From Paracoccaceae bacterium (lineage in GTDB: Bacteria > Pseudomonadota > Alphaproteobacteria > Rhodobacterales > Rhodobacteraceae): 19,226 bases of DNA. Shown here in pieces: positions 1 through 7,572 of this stretch. Every line of letters starts with the position of its first letter. The stretch's first letter is position 1. The notes beneath the pieces are model-generated. The model searched no databases, was not told where the DNA came from, and was given only the letters and a program-made list of their open reading frames with translations. The translations under genes and the position numbers were made by a program. The stretch spans positions 1 to 19,226 of the forward strand of contig SLPP01000250.1 of the NCBI GenBank assembly GCA_007131945.1, in the 5' to 3' direction.

Positions 1-305
1 CGCCTGCCCGCCTCGGTCTCGAAGACGCCGATCACCCGGCTGCCGGGACCGAAGCCCTCGCGCGACGACAGCACATGCACCACCTCGCCGGTATGGCGGC
101 CATCGACCGTGACCGGGCGAAAGCGGTCCGTCGCGGCATCGGGATCGGCCGGCAGCGGCCTCGGCACGTCACCGATCCGCGCCTCGATCGCGGCGATCTG
201 CCCCAGCTTCTCGTCAAGCCGGGAAAGCTGCCAGAAGCCGAGCGACATCAGCACCGCGACGCCGACGAGGCCGAGAAGCAGGGACGGGATCATCCGGGCG
301 AGCAT
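1..305 (-). CDS. SURF1 family cytochrome oxidase assembly protein (partial, N-terminal part)
   Basis: The gene is read from an ATG at 305 to the left edge, giving about 101 codons with no stop; the C-terminal half lies outside the window. The protein opens with MLARMIPSLL and one hydrophobic segment at about residues 6-23. Next comes GFWQLSRLDEK, the post-helix FWQxxRxxxK pattern of SURF1/Shy1, and later TGEVVHVLSSREGFGPGSRV. SURF1 is an inner-membrane protein that helps insert haem a into subunit I of aa3 oxidase. Its place as last visible gene of the cta cluster, 81 bases after ctaE, fits that role. A second in-frame ATG at 293 is an alternative start. Recognition is good, though only a third to a half of the usual length is present. 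Confidence 0.85.
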   Translation of the reverse strand, partial: MLARMIPSLLLGLVGVAVLMSLGFWQLSRLDEKLGQIAAIEARIGDVPRPLPADPDAATDRFRPVTVDGRHTGEVVHVLSSREGFGPGSRVIGVFETEAGR

Positions 306-327
306 CGCGAAGCTCCGAAACGGGCGA

Positions 328-351
328 CGCGCGCCCCGCGAAGGGCGCGCG
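328..351. other. Intergenic stem-loop between ctaE and SURF1
   Basis: A 9-base perfect inverted repeat (328-336 with 343-351, arm CGCGCGCCC) encloses a 6-base loop. It sits in the 81-base ctaE-SURF1 gap with no T-run on either strand. It is therefore more likely an mRNA processing or stability hairpin, or a partial attenuator, than an intrinsic terminator. Self-complementary runs are common in such GC-rich DNA. Confidence 0.35.
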
Positions 352-386
352 CCGAATCATGCGCGGGCGCGCGTCAGACCCGCGGT

Positions 387-1193
387 CTACTGGCCCCAGA
401 CATAGATCGAGGCGAAGAGGAAAAGCCAGACCACATCGACGAAGTGCCAGTACCAGGCCGCGGCCTCGAGCCCCACATGTCGTTCCTGGGTGAAATGCCC
501 GGCCCTCGCCCGCAGGTAGCAGACGAAGAGGAAGATCGTGCCGATGATGACATGCGCGCCGTGAAAGCCCGTCGCCATGAAGAAGTTCGCGCCATAGATG
601 TTGCCGGCGAAACTGAAGCCCGCATGCGTGTACTCGTAGGCCTGCATCCCGGTGAAGATCACGCCGAGGATCGCCGCGAGCAGAAGACCCGTCTGCAGAT
701 CCTTGCGGTTGTTCTCGTGCACGATGGCGTGGTGCGCCCAGGTCGCCGCGCAGCCCGAAAGCAGAAGGATCAGCGTGTTGATCAGCGGCAGGTGCCAGGG
801 GTCGAAGGTCTCGACCCCGGCGGGCGGCCAGGGACCGTCGAGCAGCGGGCTCAGCCCCTCGGGGTGCATCGGGTAGAGCGCGTGCTTGAAGAACGACCAG
901 AACCAGGCCGAGAAGAACATCACCTCGGAGATGATGAAGAGCACGTAGCCGTATTTCAGCCCGATCACCACCACCGGCGTGTGATCGCCCGAATGGCTTT
1001 CGATGACGATGTCGGCCCACCAGGCGTACATGACGTAGAGCACGCCGACGAGGCCCATCAGAAACAGCCACGGCCCCGAGCCGTGCATCCAGAAAACGGC
1101 CCCGACCAGCATCACGAAGCCCGAAACCGCCCCGATGAAGGGCCAGATCGACGGCGGCAGGATATGGTAGTCGTGGTTCTTCGCGTGCGCCAT
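387..1193 (-). CDS. ctaE: Cytochrome c oxidase (aa3) subunit III
   Basis: The 268-residue protein has the seven hydrophobic segments of COX3 and is full length for the family. It starts [18 protein letters not shown], a typical alphaproteobacterial COX3 N-terminus. Other family landmarks are the acidic residue E90 in [12 protein letters not shown], the [13 protein letters not shown] segment, and [13 protein letters not shown] near the C-terminus. Subunit III is an integral membrane protein that stabilises subunit I and keeps the oxidase active over many turnovers. A GAGGAAA ribosome-binding site lies about 6 bases before the start. It follows ctaG by 47 bases in the cta operon. Identification is firm. 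Confidence 0.96.
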   Translation of the reverse strand: MAHAKNHDYHILPPSIWPFIGAVSGFVMLVGAVFWMHGSGPWLFLMGLVGVLYVMYAWWADIVIESHSGDHTPVVVIGLKYGYVLFIISEVMFFSAWFWSFFKHALYPMHPEGLSPLLDGPWPPAGVETFDPWHLPLINTLILLLSGCAATWAHHAIVHENNRKDLQTGLLLAAILGVIFTGMQAYEYTHAGFSFAGNIYGANFFMATGFHGAHVIIGTIFLFVCYLRARAGHFTQERHVGLEAAAWYWHFVDVVWLFLFASIYVWGQ

Positions 1194-1240
1194 GTGGGTT
1201 TCCTCGGCTTGCCCCTCGCCCCCTGTCCGGGGGTCTGATG

Positions 1241-1831
1241 TCAGTTCGTTTGCTTATCCGCGTCCTCGTCGAGCGCGGCCAAGTCCTCGGGGCGCAGAGG
1301 CGCCCGGTGGAAGGTATAGGAGAGCGTGATCGTGTGCGTCCCGCGCGCCTCGCGGTCGTCGAGGATGTCGGGATCGACGTAGAAGGTCACCGGCATCTCG
1401 ACCCGCTCGCCCGGCTGCAGCACCTGGTGCTGGAAGCAGAAGCAGTCGATCTTGGTGAAGTAGAGCCCGGCGTCGTAGGGCGTCACGTTGTAGCTTGCCG
1501 TGCCGGCGACGGGTTCGTCGGTCGGGTTGTAGGCCTCGTAGAAGGCGATCCCGGTCTCGCCCAGGCGGATCTCCATCGTCCGTTCGACCGGGCGGAACTC
1601 CCATGGGAAGTCCCGCGCCTTCGAGGCGTCGAATCGCACGCGGATCGTCTGGTCGAGCACCCGGTCCGAACCGGTGCCCACCTGCGTCGTGCCGCCATAA
1701 CCGGTGACCCGGCAGAAGAGGTCGTAAAGCGGCACCGCCGCCCAACCCATCCCGGCCATGAAGGCCACGACCGCGCTCGCCTGCAGCGCTGTGCGATGCT
1801 TGCCTTCGAGCCGGTTCCAGAAGCCGATCAT
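1241..1831 (-). CDS. ctaG: Cytochrome c oxidase assembly protein CtaG (Cox11), CuB copper chaperone
   Basis: The 196-residue protein has one N-terminal membrane segment (about residues 17-36), a conserved cysteine at C40 ([14 protein letters not shown]), and the copper-binding CFC motif C130-F-C132 in [10 protein letters not shown]. These are the hallmarks of Cox11/CtaG, which delivers copper to the CuB site of subunit I from the periplasmic side. Later family segments include [10 protein letters not shown] and TLSYTF. The start overlaps the stop of the small upstream ORF by ATGA (1828-1831), implying translational coupling. It lies directly before ctaE. Confidence 0.95.
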   Translation of the reverse strand: MIGFWNRLEGKHRTALQASAVVAFMAGMGWAAVPLYDLFCRVTGYGGTTQVGTGSDRVLDQTIRVRFDASKARDFPWEFRPVERTMEIRLGETGIAFYEAYNPTDEPVAGTASYNVTPYDAGLYFTKIDCFCFQHQVLQPGERVEMPVTFYVDPDILDDREARGTHTITLSYTFHRAPLRPEDLAALDEDADKQTN

Positions 1832-2046
1832 TCGCCCCTCCCAGGATTGACGCCAAGATTACGGTTGACCGCCGGGTCGAGCGCCGGGCGATAGGTGTGA
1901 TCGAAGGCCTGGATCATGCCGCCGCCCGAGATCTTGGCGATGGTGAGCCCGAAGACCAGCGCGATGAAGGCCACCAGCGTCAGCCCGACGCCCAGGTTGC
2001 GGCCCAGGCGCCGGCGGTGCAGTTCGTGATCGCGCGCGAGTGCCAT
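1828..2046 (-). CDS. Small single-span membrane protein of the cta operon (CoxF-like)
   Basis: This is a 72-residue ORF starting MALARDHELHRRRLGRNLG, with one strongly hydrophobic segment (about residues 20-37) and a polar tail ending [12 protein letters not shown]. Its ATG shares one base with the ctaB stop (TGATG), and its stop overlaps the ctaG start by ATGA, so the three genes look translationally coupled. Small membrane ORFs at this spot occur in alphaproteobacterial cta clusters and are sometimes called CoxF. I infer a role in oxidase assembly from position and topology only; no catalytic or metal-binding motif is visible. Coding status is well supported by the tight overlaps on both sides. 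Confidence 0.8.
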   Translation of the reverse strand: MALARDHELHRRRLGRNLGVGLTLVAFIALVFGLTIAKISGGGMIQAFDHTYRPALDPAVNRNLGVNPGRGE

Positions 2047-3008
2047 CAGAGCCCCCAGAAGGTGAATTGCGCCCGGAACGCGGCGGCCCAGGGCGTCGCC
2101 TCGGCCAGGAAGGCGGCGAAATGGCCGAAGAGGTAGAGAAGCGAGAAGGTGAAGAACCGCTTCTCGGCGCGGTAGCGGTCGGCCTCGGCCTGCGCCTCGT
2201 CGCGGCGCCAGAGCCGCAGCGCGCCGGCGACGAAGACCGCGTTGAGCGCCAGCGCCACGGCCAGGTAGACCGGCCCGCCGATCGAGGTGAGCCCGGCGCC
2301 CAGCGCCACCGGCACCAGCGCCAGCGTGTAGACGATGACATGCGCCCGCGTCACCCGGCGGCCATGGGTCACGGTCAGCATCGGCACCCGGGCGCGGGTA
2401 TAGTCGTCGTTCATGAAGAGCGCCAGCGCCCAGAAATGCGGCGGCGTCCACATGAAGATGAGCGCGAACATCAGCACCGCCTCGATCCCGACATGGCCGG
2501 TGGCGACGACCCAGCCGATCATCGGCGGAAACGCCCCGGCGGCGCCGCCGATGACGATGTTCTGCGGCGTCGCGCGCTTGAGCCACATCGTGTAGACGAC
2601 GGCGTAGAAGAAGATGGTGAAGGCGAGAAGCCCCGCCGCCAGCCAGTTCGCGGCGAGCCCGAGCATCGCGACCGAGATCAGCGAGAGCCCCAGCCCCAGC
2701 GCCAGCGCCTCGCCCGGCGCGACGAGCCCCGCCGGCACCGGGCGGCGCGCGGTCCGCCGCATCTGCCGGTCGATATCGGCGTCCCACCACATGTTCAGCG
2801 CCCCCGCCGCCCCCGCGCCGAGCGCGATGAAGACGATCGCCGCCAGCGCCTCGACCGGGTGCAGCGCGCCCGGCGCGACCAGAAGCCCGACGAGCGCGGT
2901 GAAGACGACGAGCGACATCACCCGCGGCTTGAGCAGCAGCACGTAGTCGCCGAAGCCGGCCTCGGCGGGCTGGGTCTGTTGGGCGATCTCGGCGCGGATG
3001 TCGCTCAT
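2046..3008 (-). CDS. ctaB: Protoheme IX farnesyltransferase (haem O synthase, Cox10)
   Basis: The 320-residue polytopic membrane protein has the UbiA-type prenyltransferase signature NMWWDADIDRQMRRTARRP (D76 and D80 in the first aspartate-rich motif). A second acidic loop, NDDYTRARVP, holds D201/D202. PQNIVIGGAAGAFPPMIGW and WTPPHFWALA are characteristic of haem O synthase. The enzyme transfers farnesyl from farnesyl diphosphate to protohaem, giving haem O, the precursor of the haem a used by this oxidase. It lies 34 bases after ctaC and overlaps the next small ORF by one base. Length and motifs match the family. Confidence 0.96.
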   Translation of the reverse strand: MSDIRAEIAQQTQPAEAGFGDYVLLLKPRVMSLVVFTALVGLLVAPGALHPVEALAAIVFIALGAGAAGALNMWWDADIDRQMRRTARRPVPAGLVAPGEALALGLGLSLISVAMLGLAANWLAAGLLAFTIFFYAVVYTMWLKRATPQNIVIGGAAGAFPPMIGWVVATGHVGIEAVLMFALIFMWTPPHFWALALFMNDDYTRARVPMLTVTHGRRVTRAHVIVYTLALVPVALGAGLTSIGGPVYLAVALALNAVFVAGALRLWRRDEAQAEADRYRAEKRFFTFSLLYLFGHFAAFLAEATPWAAAFRAQFTFWGL

Positions 3009-3042
3009 GCGGTCCTCTTGCCGGCCCGGTCAGGCCGTCGGG

Positions 3043-3921
3043 TCATTCGCTGGCGGCGAGTTGCCGGCGATGCTCGGCATAACCCGGCGCGGCGGCGAGG
3101 TTCGTCGCCCCCTGCTCCTCGAGCCAGGCGATATAGGCCGCCTCGCTCACCGCGTGGACGGTGATCGGCATGTAGGCATGGGCCTGGCCGCAAAGCTCGG
3201 AACACTGGCCGAAATAGATGCCTTCCTCGTCGACGTTGAACCACAGCTCCGCCAGCCGCCCCGGCACGCCGTCCTGCTTCACCCCGAAGGCGGGAATGGT
3301 CCAGGAATGGATCACGTCGGCGGCGGTGACCTGCATGACGATGTCGCGGCCCACCGGAACGACGACGGCGGTGTCGGTCGCCAGCAGGAAGTGACGGTCC
3401 TCGTAGCCATGCTCGGCCAGCTCGTCGCGCTGCAGCATGAAGCTGAGGAACTCGACGTCATGGTCGACATATTCGTAGCCCCAGTGCCACTGGTAGCCGG
3501 TCACCTTGATGGTCACCTCGGCCTCGGGCATGATCTGCTGGCGGAAGAGCGCCGGCACGGTGAACGAGCCGATGAAGATCAGGATGAAGATCGGCACCAC
3601 CGTCCAGGCGACCTCCAGCGGCGAGTTGTGGCTGAACCGCGCCGGCGTCGGGTTGGCACGGCTGTTGTGGAAGACGATCACCCAGATCAGCAGCACCGTC
3701 ACCAGAAGCGTGATCGGAACGATGATCCACAGCAGCATGTTGTCGAGCCAGACCACCTCGGCCTTGAGCGAGGTGGCGGGCGTCTGCATGCTGGTTCCGC
3801 GCGGCAGCGGCTCGCCGCGGAAGGGCAGATCCTGCGCCAGTGCCGCTCCGGCCGCGGCCACCGCCATCGCCCCGGTCGCAAGCCCCGCCCCAAGACGCCC
3901 GTATTCGCGAATGAATGTCAT
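3043..3921 (-). CDS. ctaC: Cytochrome c oxidase (aa3) subunit II
   Basis: The 292-residue protein has a signal-like N-terminus (hydrophobic stretch ending AALAQ, about residue 30), two transmembrane hairpin helices (about 58-84 and 104-125) and a periplasmic cupredoxin domain. All CuA ligands are visible: H205 (VIHSW), C240, E242 and C244 in GQCSELCGQAH, H248 and M251. The aromatic electron-entry patch YQWHWGYEY is at 143-151. Subunit II takes electrons from cytochrome c and passes them to subunit I. It is first in its operon, with a leader of about 100 bases and a GAGGAACGGGAA purine-rich site before the ATG. Subunit I (ctaD) is not in the window. Confidence 0.97.
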   Translation of the reverse strand: MTFIREYGRLGAGLATGAMAVAAAGAALAQDLPFRGEPLPRGTSMQTPATSLKAEVVWLDNMLLWIIVPITLLVTVLLIWVIVFHNSRANPTPARFSHNSPLEVAWTVVPIFILIFIGSFTVPALFRQQIMPEAEVTIKVTGYQWHWGYEYVDHDVEFLSFMLQRDELAEHGYEDRHFLLATDTAVVVPVGRDIVMQVTAADVIHSWTIPAFGVKQDGVPGRLAELWFNVDEEGIYFGQCSELCGQAHAYMPITVHAVSEAAYIAWLEEQGATNLAAAPGYAEHRRQLAASE

Positions 3922-3938
3922 CGTCGGTTCCCGTTCCT

Positions 3939-3975
3939 CGCCGCGGCCTCAGGCCGTCGTTTTCGTGCCGCGGCG
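3939..3975 (-). other. Overlapping hairpins in the ctaC leader
   Basis: Just upstream of the ctaC ribosome-binding region, a perfect 8-base inverted repeat (3939-3946 with 3968-3975) overlaps a smaller hairpin (3944-3948 with 3952-3956, loop of 3). Both use bases 3944-3946, so the two folds exclude each other. They could affect translation start or mRNA stability. GC-rich leaders often show such structures by chance. Confidence 0.25.
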
Positions 3976-4026
3976 GGCGGCTGCCCGGTATTCGGGTGTT
4001 GCAGCTGGCCGCGGAATCCCTGCATC

Positions 4027-4055
4027 CTAAAACCACATTAGCATCGGGGGGACAA
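4027..4055 (-). promoter_or_regulatory. Candidate promoter of the cta operon
   Basis: On the minus strand, TTGTCC (4050-4055, 4 of 6 to the -35 consensus) is followed after 17 bases by TTTTAG (4027-4032, 3 of 6). This would start transcription near 4020 and give ctaC a leader of about 100 bases. The site lies in the AT-richer part of the divergent ctaC-tldD region. The match is moderate. Confidence 0.4.
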
Positions 4056-4083
4056 GACTGCGGATGCGTCATCGCGCCGCGTC

Positions 4084-4097
4084 TTGATCCCGGTCAA
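4084..4097. promoter_or_regulatory. FNR/FnrL-type binding site between ctaC and tldD
   Basis: The sequence is TTGAT-CCCG-GTCAA, a good match to the FNR/FnrL consensus TTGAT-N4-ATCAA with one change in the second half. Its centre is about 70 bases upstream of the candidate ctaC start point and about 36 bases before the tldD ATG. FnrL is the oxygen-sensing Fe-S regulator of Rhodobacteraceae. Since aa3 oxidase is a high-oxygen enzyme, repression at low oxygen is the natural reading, but that is inferred. Confidence 0.6.
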
Positions 4098-4126
4098 CGA
4101 CACCGCCGCCCAGCGAAAGGTCCGTC

Positions 4127-5581
4127 ATGTCCACCGCCTCCTCCTCCGCCGCCGCCCCGCGCGCCGAAGCCGAGCCCTTCCGCCCCTTCGACACCGCCTT
4201 CGACGAGCACCGCGCCCGCGCGATCCTGCGCGACGCCGTCGCCGGTGCCGAGGATGGCGAACTCTTCCTCGAACGGAAGCATTCCGAATCGCTCGTGCTG
4301 GACGACGGGCGCATCCGCTCGGCCGGTTTCGACGCGGCCGAGGGATTCGGGCTGCGCGCGGTGCGCGGCGCGGTGATCGGCTACGCGCATTCGACGCATA
4401 TGGACGAGCCTGCGCTGCGGCGCGCGTCCGAGACCGCGCGGCTGGCCGTGGCGGCGGGCGGCGGCACGCTCGCCGATCCGCCGGCGGGGACGAATCGGCG
4501 CCTCTACACCGATGCCGACCCGATCCTCGACGCGCCCTTCGCGCTGAAGATCGAGACGCTGCGCGCGATCGACGACTTCCTGCGCGCGCGCGATCGCCGC
4601 GTCGTGCAGGTCACCGCCTCGCTCGCCGCCTCGCTGCAGCAGGTCGCGATCCTGCGCCCCGAGGGGCAGGTCCTGACCGACACAAGGCCGATGGTGCGGC
4701 TCAACATCTCGGTCATCGTCGAGGCGGGCGGGCGGCGCGAGAGCGGCTCGGCCGGCGGCGGCGGGCGGATCGGGCTTTCCGGGCTCCTCGCGCCCGGACA
4801 CTGGCAGACGGTCGCGCTCGAGGCGCTGCGCATCGCCACGGTCAACCTCTCCGCCGAGCCGGCGCCGGCGGGCGTGATGGACGTGGTCCTCGGCCCCGGC
4901 TGGCCGGGGATCCTGCTGCACGAGGCCGTTGGCCACGGGCTCGAGGGCGATTTCAACCGCAAGGAAACCTCCGCCTTCGCCGGGCTGATGGGCAAGCGGG
5001 TGGCCGCGCCGGGCGTCACCGTCGTCGATGACGGCACGCTGCCCGACCGGCGCGGCTCGATCTCGATCGACGACGAGGGCACGGCAAGCTCGCGCACCGT
5101 GCTGATCGAGGACGGGATCCTCGTCGGCTACATGCAGGACCGGCAGAACGCGCGGCTGATGGGCATGGCGGCGACCGGCAACGGAAGGCGCGAGAGCCAT
5201 GCCCATGCGCCGATGCCACGGATGACCAACACGATCATGGAGGCCGGCGACGCCGAGCCCGGCGCGCTCGTGGCCGAGATGAAGGACGGCATCTACGCCG
5301 TCGGCTTCGGCGGCGGGCAGGTCGACATCACCAACGGCAAGTTCGTCTTCTCCTGCACCGAGGCCTACCGGGTGCGGGACGGCAGGGTCGGCGCGCCGGT
5401 CAAGGGCGCGACGCTGATCGGCGACGGGCCGACGGCGCTGCAGCACATCCGCGGGATCGGCAACGACATGGCGCTCGATCCCGGCATGGGCACCTGCGGC
5501 AAGCAGGGCCAGTGGGTGCCGGTCGGCGTCGGCCAGCCGAGCCTCCTGATCGGCGGGCTGACCGTGGGCGGGGTCGCCTGA
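4127..5581 (+). CDS. tldD: TldD family zinc metallopeptidase
   Basis: The 484-residue protein is of normal TldD length (PmbA/TldD, modulator of DNA gyrase family). The zinc motif HExxxH is clear in HEAVGHGLEGDFNRK (H265, E266, H270). Family segments around it include GWPGILLHEAVGHG, SISIDDEGT, GYMQDRQNARLMG and C-terminal GTCGKQGQWVPVG. TldD with TldE/PmbA forms a cytoplasmic heteromeric protease that degrades unfolded peptides and takes part in maturation of some peptide products. The ATG at 4127 follows GAAAGG by about 6 bases. It is divergent from ctaC, an arrangement seen in related bacteria, and convergent with the next gene 25 bases away. No tldE is in the window. Confidence 0.95.
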   Translation: MSTASSSAAAPRAEAEPFRPFDTAFDEHRARAILRDAVAGAEDGELFLERKHSESLVLDDGRIRSAGFDAAEGFGLRAVRGAVIGYAHSTHMDEPALRRASETARLAVAAGGGTLADPPAGTNRRLYTDADPILDAPFALKIETLRAIDDFLRARDRRVVQVTASLAASLQQVAILRPEGQVLTDTRPMVRLNISVIVEAGGRRESGSAGGGGRIGLSGLLAPGHWQTVALEALRIATVNLSAEPAPAGVMDVVLGPGWPGILLHEAVGHGLEGDFNRKETSAFAGLMGKRVAAPGVTVVDDGTLPDRRGSISIDDEGTASSRTVLIEDGILVGYMQDRQNARLMGMAATGNGRRESHAHAPMPRMTNTIMEAGDAEPGALVAEMKDGIYAVGFGGGQVDITNGKFVFSCTEAYRVRDGRVGAPVKGATLIGDGPTALQHIRGIGNDMALDPGMGTCGKQGQWVPVGVGQPSLLIGGLTVGGVA

Positions 5582-5606
5582 GGCGCGCCCCGCCGCCCGC
5601 GGCCGG

Positions 5607-6032
5607 TCAGTCCGCCTGCAATGTCGAGATGTATTCGACGAGTGCCAGGATCCGCCCGCGAACGAAGGCTTCGCGGTCGCCCGGCGACCACATCTCGCCC
5701 ATGAGCCCCGGCGCATCGCGGTCGTATCGCCGTCCCCAGGCGGGCATCTCCCGGGTGCCATGGGCGCCGACATCGACGCGACCATCGACCACCTCGTAGA
5801 GCCGGGCAAAGGGGAAAACCCCGCCGTTGTCGCGCTGCAGCGTCGTGAGATCGGGCATCGCCGTGTTCAGGTAGCCGGCCAGCGGCCCCTGTCCGCGCCC
5901 GTCGGCACCGTGGCAGTGCGCGCAGCTGTTCATGTATTCGTGCTGTCCGAGACTGAATCCCTCGGCGGTTGCCGAGGATGCCGACACGCCAAGGCCCGCG
6001 GCGAAAACGACTCCGACCAAACTGCGTTTCAT
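5607..6032 (-). CDS. Exported mono-haem class I cytochrome c
   Basis: This 141-residue protein carries a signal peptide (MKRSLVGVVFAAGLGVSASS, cleavage probable after ATA, residue 23). It has one haem-binding motif, C37-A-H-C40-H41, and a likely axial methionine, M96 in REMPAWG. After the signal it is a single small cytochrome c domain, so it should be periplasmic. The start at 6032 was chosen over upstream in-frame ATGs because GGGAGG lies 6-7 bases before it and the signal peptide follows at once. Its partner is unknown. It could feed electrons to an oxidase such as the aa3 enzyme encoded about 2 kb away, but nothing in the sequence proves that. It is convergent with tldD and divergent from dprA. 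Confidence 0.9.
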   Translation of the reverse strand: MKRSLVGVVFAAGLGVSASSATAEGFSLGQHEYMNSCAHCHGADGRGQGPLAGYLNTAMPDLTTLQRDNGGVFPFARLYEVVDGRVDVGAHGTREMPAWGRRYDRDAPGLMGEMWSPGDREAFVRGRILALVEYISTLQAD

Positions 6033-6080
6033 GATGATCCTCCCTAGATCACGCCGGACAGGCGGCCCGACGGCGGTCGA

Positions 6081-6109
6081 AGAATGTCCCCGATTCGAAA
6101 TGCTGACAA
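6081..6109 (-). promoter_or_regulatory. Candidate promoter of the cytochrome c gene
   Basis: On the minus strand TTGTCA (6104-6109, 5 of 6) and CATTCT (6081-6086, 3 of 6) are separated by 17 bases. Transcription would start near 6074, about 40 bases before the ATG. Spacing and the -35 are good; the -10 is weak. Confidence 0.4.
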
Positions 6110-6202
6110 GCGAATATGGCAATCTCGGAGATTGTTTGGCCGCAGCGGAGGAAGATGGCGACTTTCTGTCGATTTCAGGGCGCCGTTTATCTCTCGTTAA
6201 TC

Positions 6203-6217
6203 CTTTTCGCGCAAAAG
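6203..6217. other. Short palindrome upstream of dprA
   Basis: CTTTT-CGCGC-AAAAG is a 15-base inverted repeat 26 bases before the dprA ATG, inside an AT-rich patch of the 211-base cytochrome c-dprA gap. It could be an operator, but it matches no regulator site I can name. I found no convincing dprA promoter hexamers nearby. Confidence 0.25.
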
Positions 6218-6243
6218 TTGACTCGAATGAGACGAGGTCGGGG

Positions 6244-7404
6244 ATGGTCGGGGAATTGCTTTCTTCTCCCACACCCTTCACCCCACCCACCACGGAAGAA
6301 GACCGGCTATACTGGCTTCGTCTCATTCGCTCCCGCCGCGTCGGGCCGACGACCTTCCAGCGCCTTCTGACCGATCACCGCAGCGCCGAGGCCGCGCTCG
6401 CCGCGCTCCCCGAAATCGCCCGGGCGGCCGGGATCGACGATTACGAACCCTGCCCCGCCGACACCGCCCGCCACGAGATCGACGCCGCCCTGCGCGCCGG
6501 CGCGCGGATGCTCTGCCTCGGCGCCCCCGACTATCCCGAGGCCCTCGCCGGCATCGCCGATCCGCCGCCGGTCCTCTGGGCCGTCGGGCGCCCCGAGCTT
6601 GCGCAGCGCCCCGCCGTCGCGCTGGTCGGTGCGCGCAACGCCTCGAGCCTCGGCCAGCGGATGGCGCGCAAGCTCGCCGAGGGGCTTGGGCACCACGGTT
6701 TCACCCTCGTTTCGGGGCTGGCGCGCGGGGTCGACGCGGTCGCCCATGCCGCGACGATCGGGACCGGCACGATCGCGGTGCTCGCCGGCGGGGTCGACGT
6801 GCTCTACCCGACCGAGAATGCCGAACTCGGCCGCGACATCGGCCGCCGCGGGCTCAGGCTGTCGGAACAGCCCATCGGCCTGCAGCCGCAGGCGCGCCAC
6901 TTCCCGCGCCGCAACCGGATCATCGCCGGCCTCGCCCGCGCCGTCGTCGTCGTCGAGGCGGCCGAGGGCTCGGGCAGCCTGATCACCGCCCGCGACGCGC
7001 TCGAACAGGGCCGCGAGGTGCTCGCCGTGCCGGGCCATCCGCTGGATGCCCGCGCCGCCGGCTGCAACGCGCTGATCCGCGACGGCGCGCGGCTGGTGCG
7101 CGACGTCGCCGACATCCTCGAGGCGCTGGAGACGACGCTCGAACTGCCCCTGCCCGCCCCCGGACCGCGCCCGGCGACGGCCCCCGCCGCGCTGCCGCCG
7201 AAACCCGCGCGCCCCGCCGCCGTCCCCGACACGCTGGGCCTGCACCGGATGATCCTCGACCGGCTCGGCCCCTCACCGCTCGCCGAGGACCAGCTCATCC
7301 GCGACCTCGCCCTGCCCGCCGCGACGCTGGCCCCCGCGATCCTCTTTCTCGAGCTCGAGGGCCGGATCGAGCGCCAGCCCGGCGGCCTCCTCGCCCGCCT
7401 CTGA
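6244..7404 (+). CDS. dprA: DNA-processing protein DprA (Smf), RecA loader in transformation
   Basis: With the ATG at 6244 the protein has 386 residues, usual for DprA. An N-terminal helical region (RLYWLRLIRSRRVGPTTF) is followed by the Rossmann-like DprA domain: VALVGARNAS (126-134), VSGLARGVDAVAH (156-168), IAVLAGGVDVLYP, RNRIIAGLA and EGSGSLITARDALEQGR. A proline/alanine-rich linker and a C-terminal winged helix (about residues 330-386) follow. DprA binds incoming single-stranded DNA and loads RecA. The frame stays open upstream of 6244, but that DNA is AT-richer and does not look coding. The start is backed by alignment of GxxxxRLYWLRLI to the normal N-terminus; its ribosome-binding site is weak. 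The dprA-topA order is common in alphaproteobacteria. Confidence 0.93.
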   Translation: MVGELLSSPTPFTPPTTEEDRLYWLRLIRSRRVGPTTFQRLLTDHRSAEAALAALPEIARAAGIDDYEPCPADTARHEIDAALRAGARMLCLGAPDYPEALAGIADPPPVLWAVGRPELAQRPAVALVGARNASSLGQRMARKLAEGLGHHGFTLVSGLARGVDAVAHAATIGTGTIAVLAGGVDVLYPTENAELGRDIGRRGLRLSEQPIGLQPQARHFPRRNRIIAGLARAVVVVEAAEGSGSLITARDALEQGREVLAVPGHPLDARAAGCNALIRDGARLVRDVADILEALETTLELPLPAPGPRPATAPAALPPKPARPAAVPDTLGLHRMILDRLGPSPLAEDQLIRDLALPAATLAPAILFLELEGRIERQPGGLLARL

Positions 7405-7475
7405 CGCGCCGCCACCTGCGGCGATCGGCCCCGCCTGACGCCGCCCCCCTTGCAGCGTCGGTTTGCAAGCACAGA

Positions 7476-7504
7476 TTGACAGCACCGGCCGCTGCTCGCA
7501 TCTA
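7476..7504 (+). promoter_or_regulatory. Candidate topA promoter
   Basis: A perfect TTGACA (7476-7481) is followed after 17 bases by CATCTA (7499-7504), a poor -10. It lies in the 168-base dprA-topA gap, about 70 bases before the topA ATG. A small 6-base-stem hairpin right after the dprA stop (7407-7412 with 7418-7423) has no T-run, so readthrough from dprA is also possible. Confidence 0.35.
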
Positions 7505-7572
7505 TGCGCCGCGCGAGCGAGGTCGCGAGAGCGCCGCAATTCCGCGTTTGACGTGTTTGATCAGAGGCTTGC

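Noticed and set aside
75..1238. Long plus-strand open frame (387 codons) opposite ctaE and SURF1
   Set aside because: Its translation is arginine/glutamate/histidine-rich with no domain, and the other strand encodes clear COX3 and SURF1. It is a shadow of GC-rich codon bias.
2040..3164. Plus-strand open frame (374 codons) opposite ctaB
   Set aside because: Low-complexity charged translation; the minus strand carries an unmistakable haem O synthase.
4094..5809. Minus-strand open frame (571 codons) opposite tldD
   Set aside because: tldD with its HExxxH motif is on the plus strand; the antisense translation has no recognisable domain.
6191..6206. CtrA-type site (TTAA-N7-TTAA) near the GTTAAT upstream of dprA
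   Set aside because: Only one TTAA half-site is present.
5932..6243. N-terminal extension of dprA by about 104 codons
   Set aside because: The extra stretch is AT-richer, overlaps the cytochrome c start and its promoter, and does not resemble DprA.
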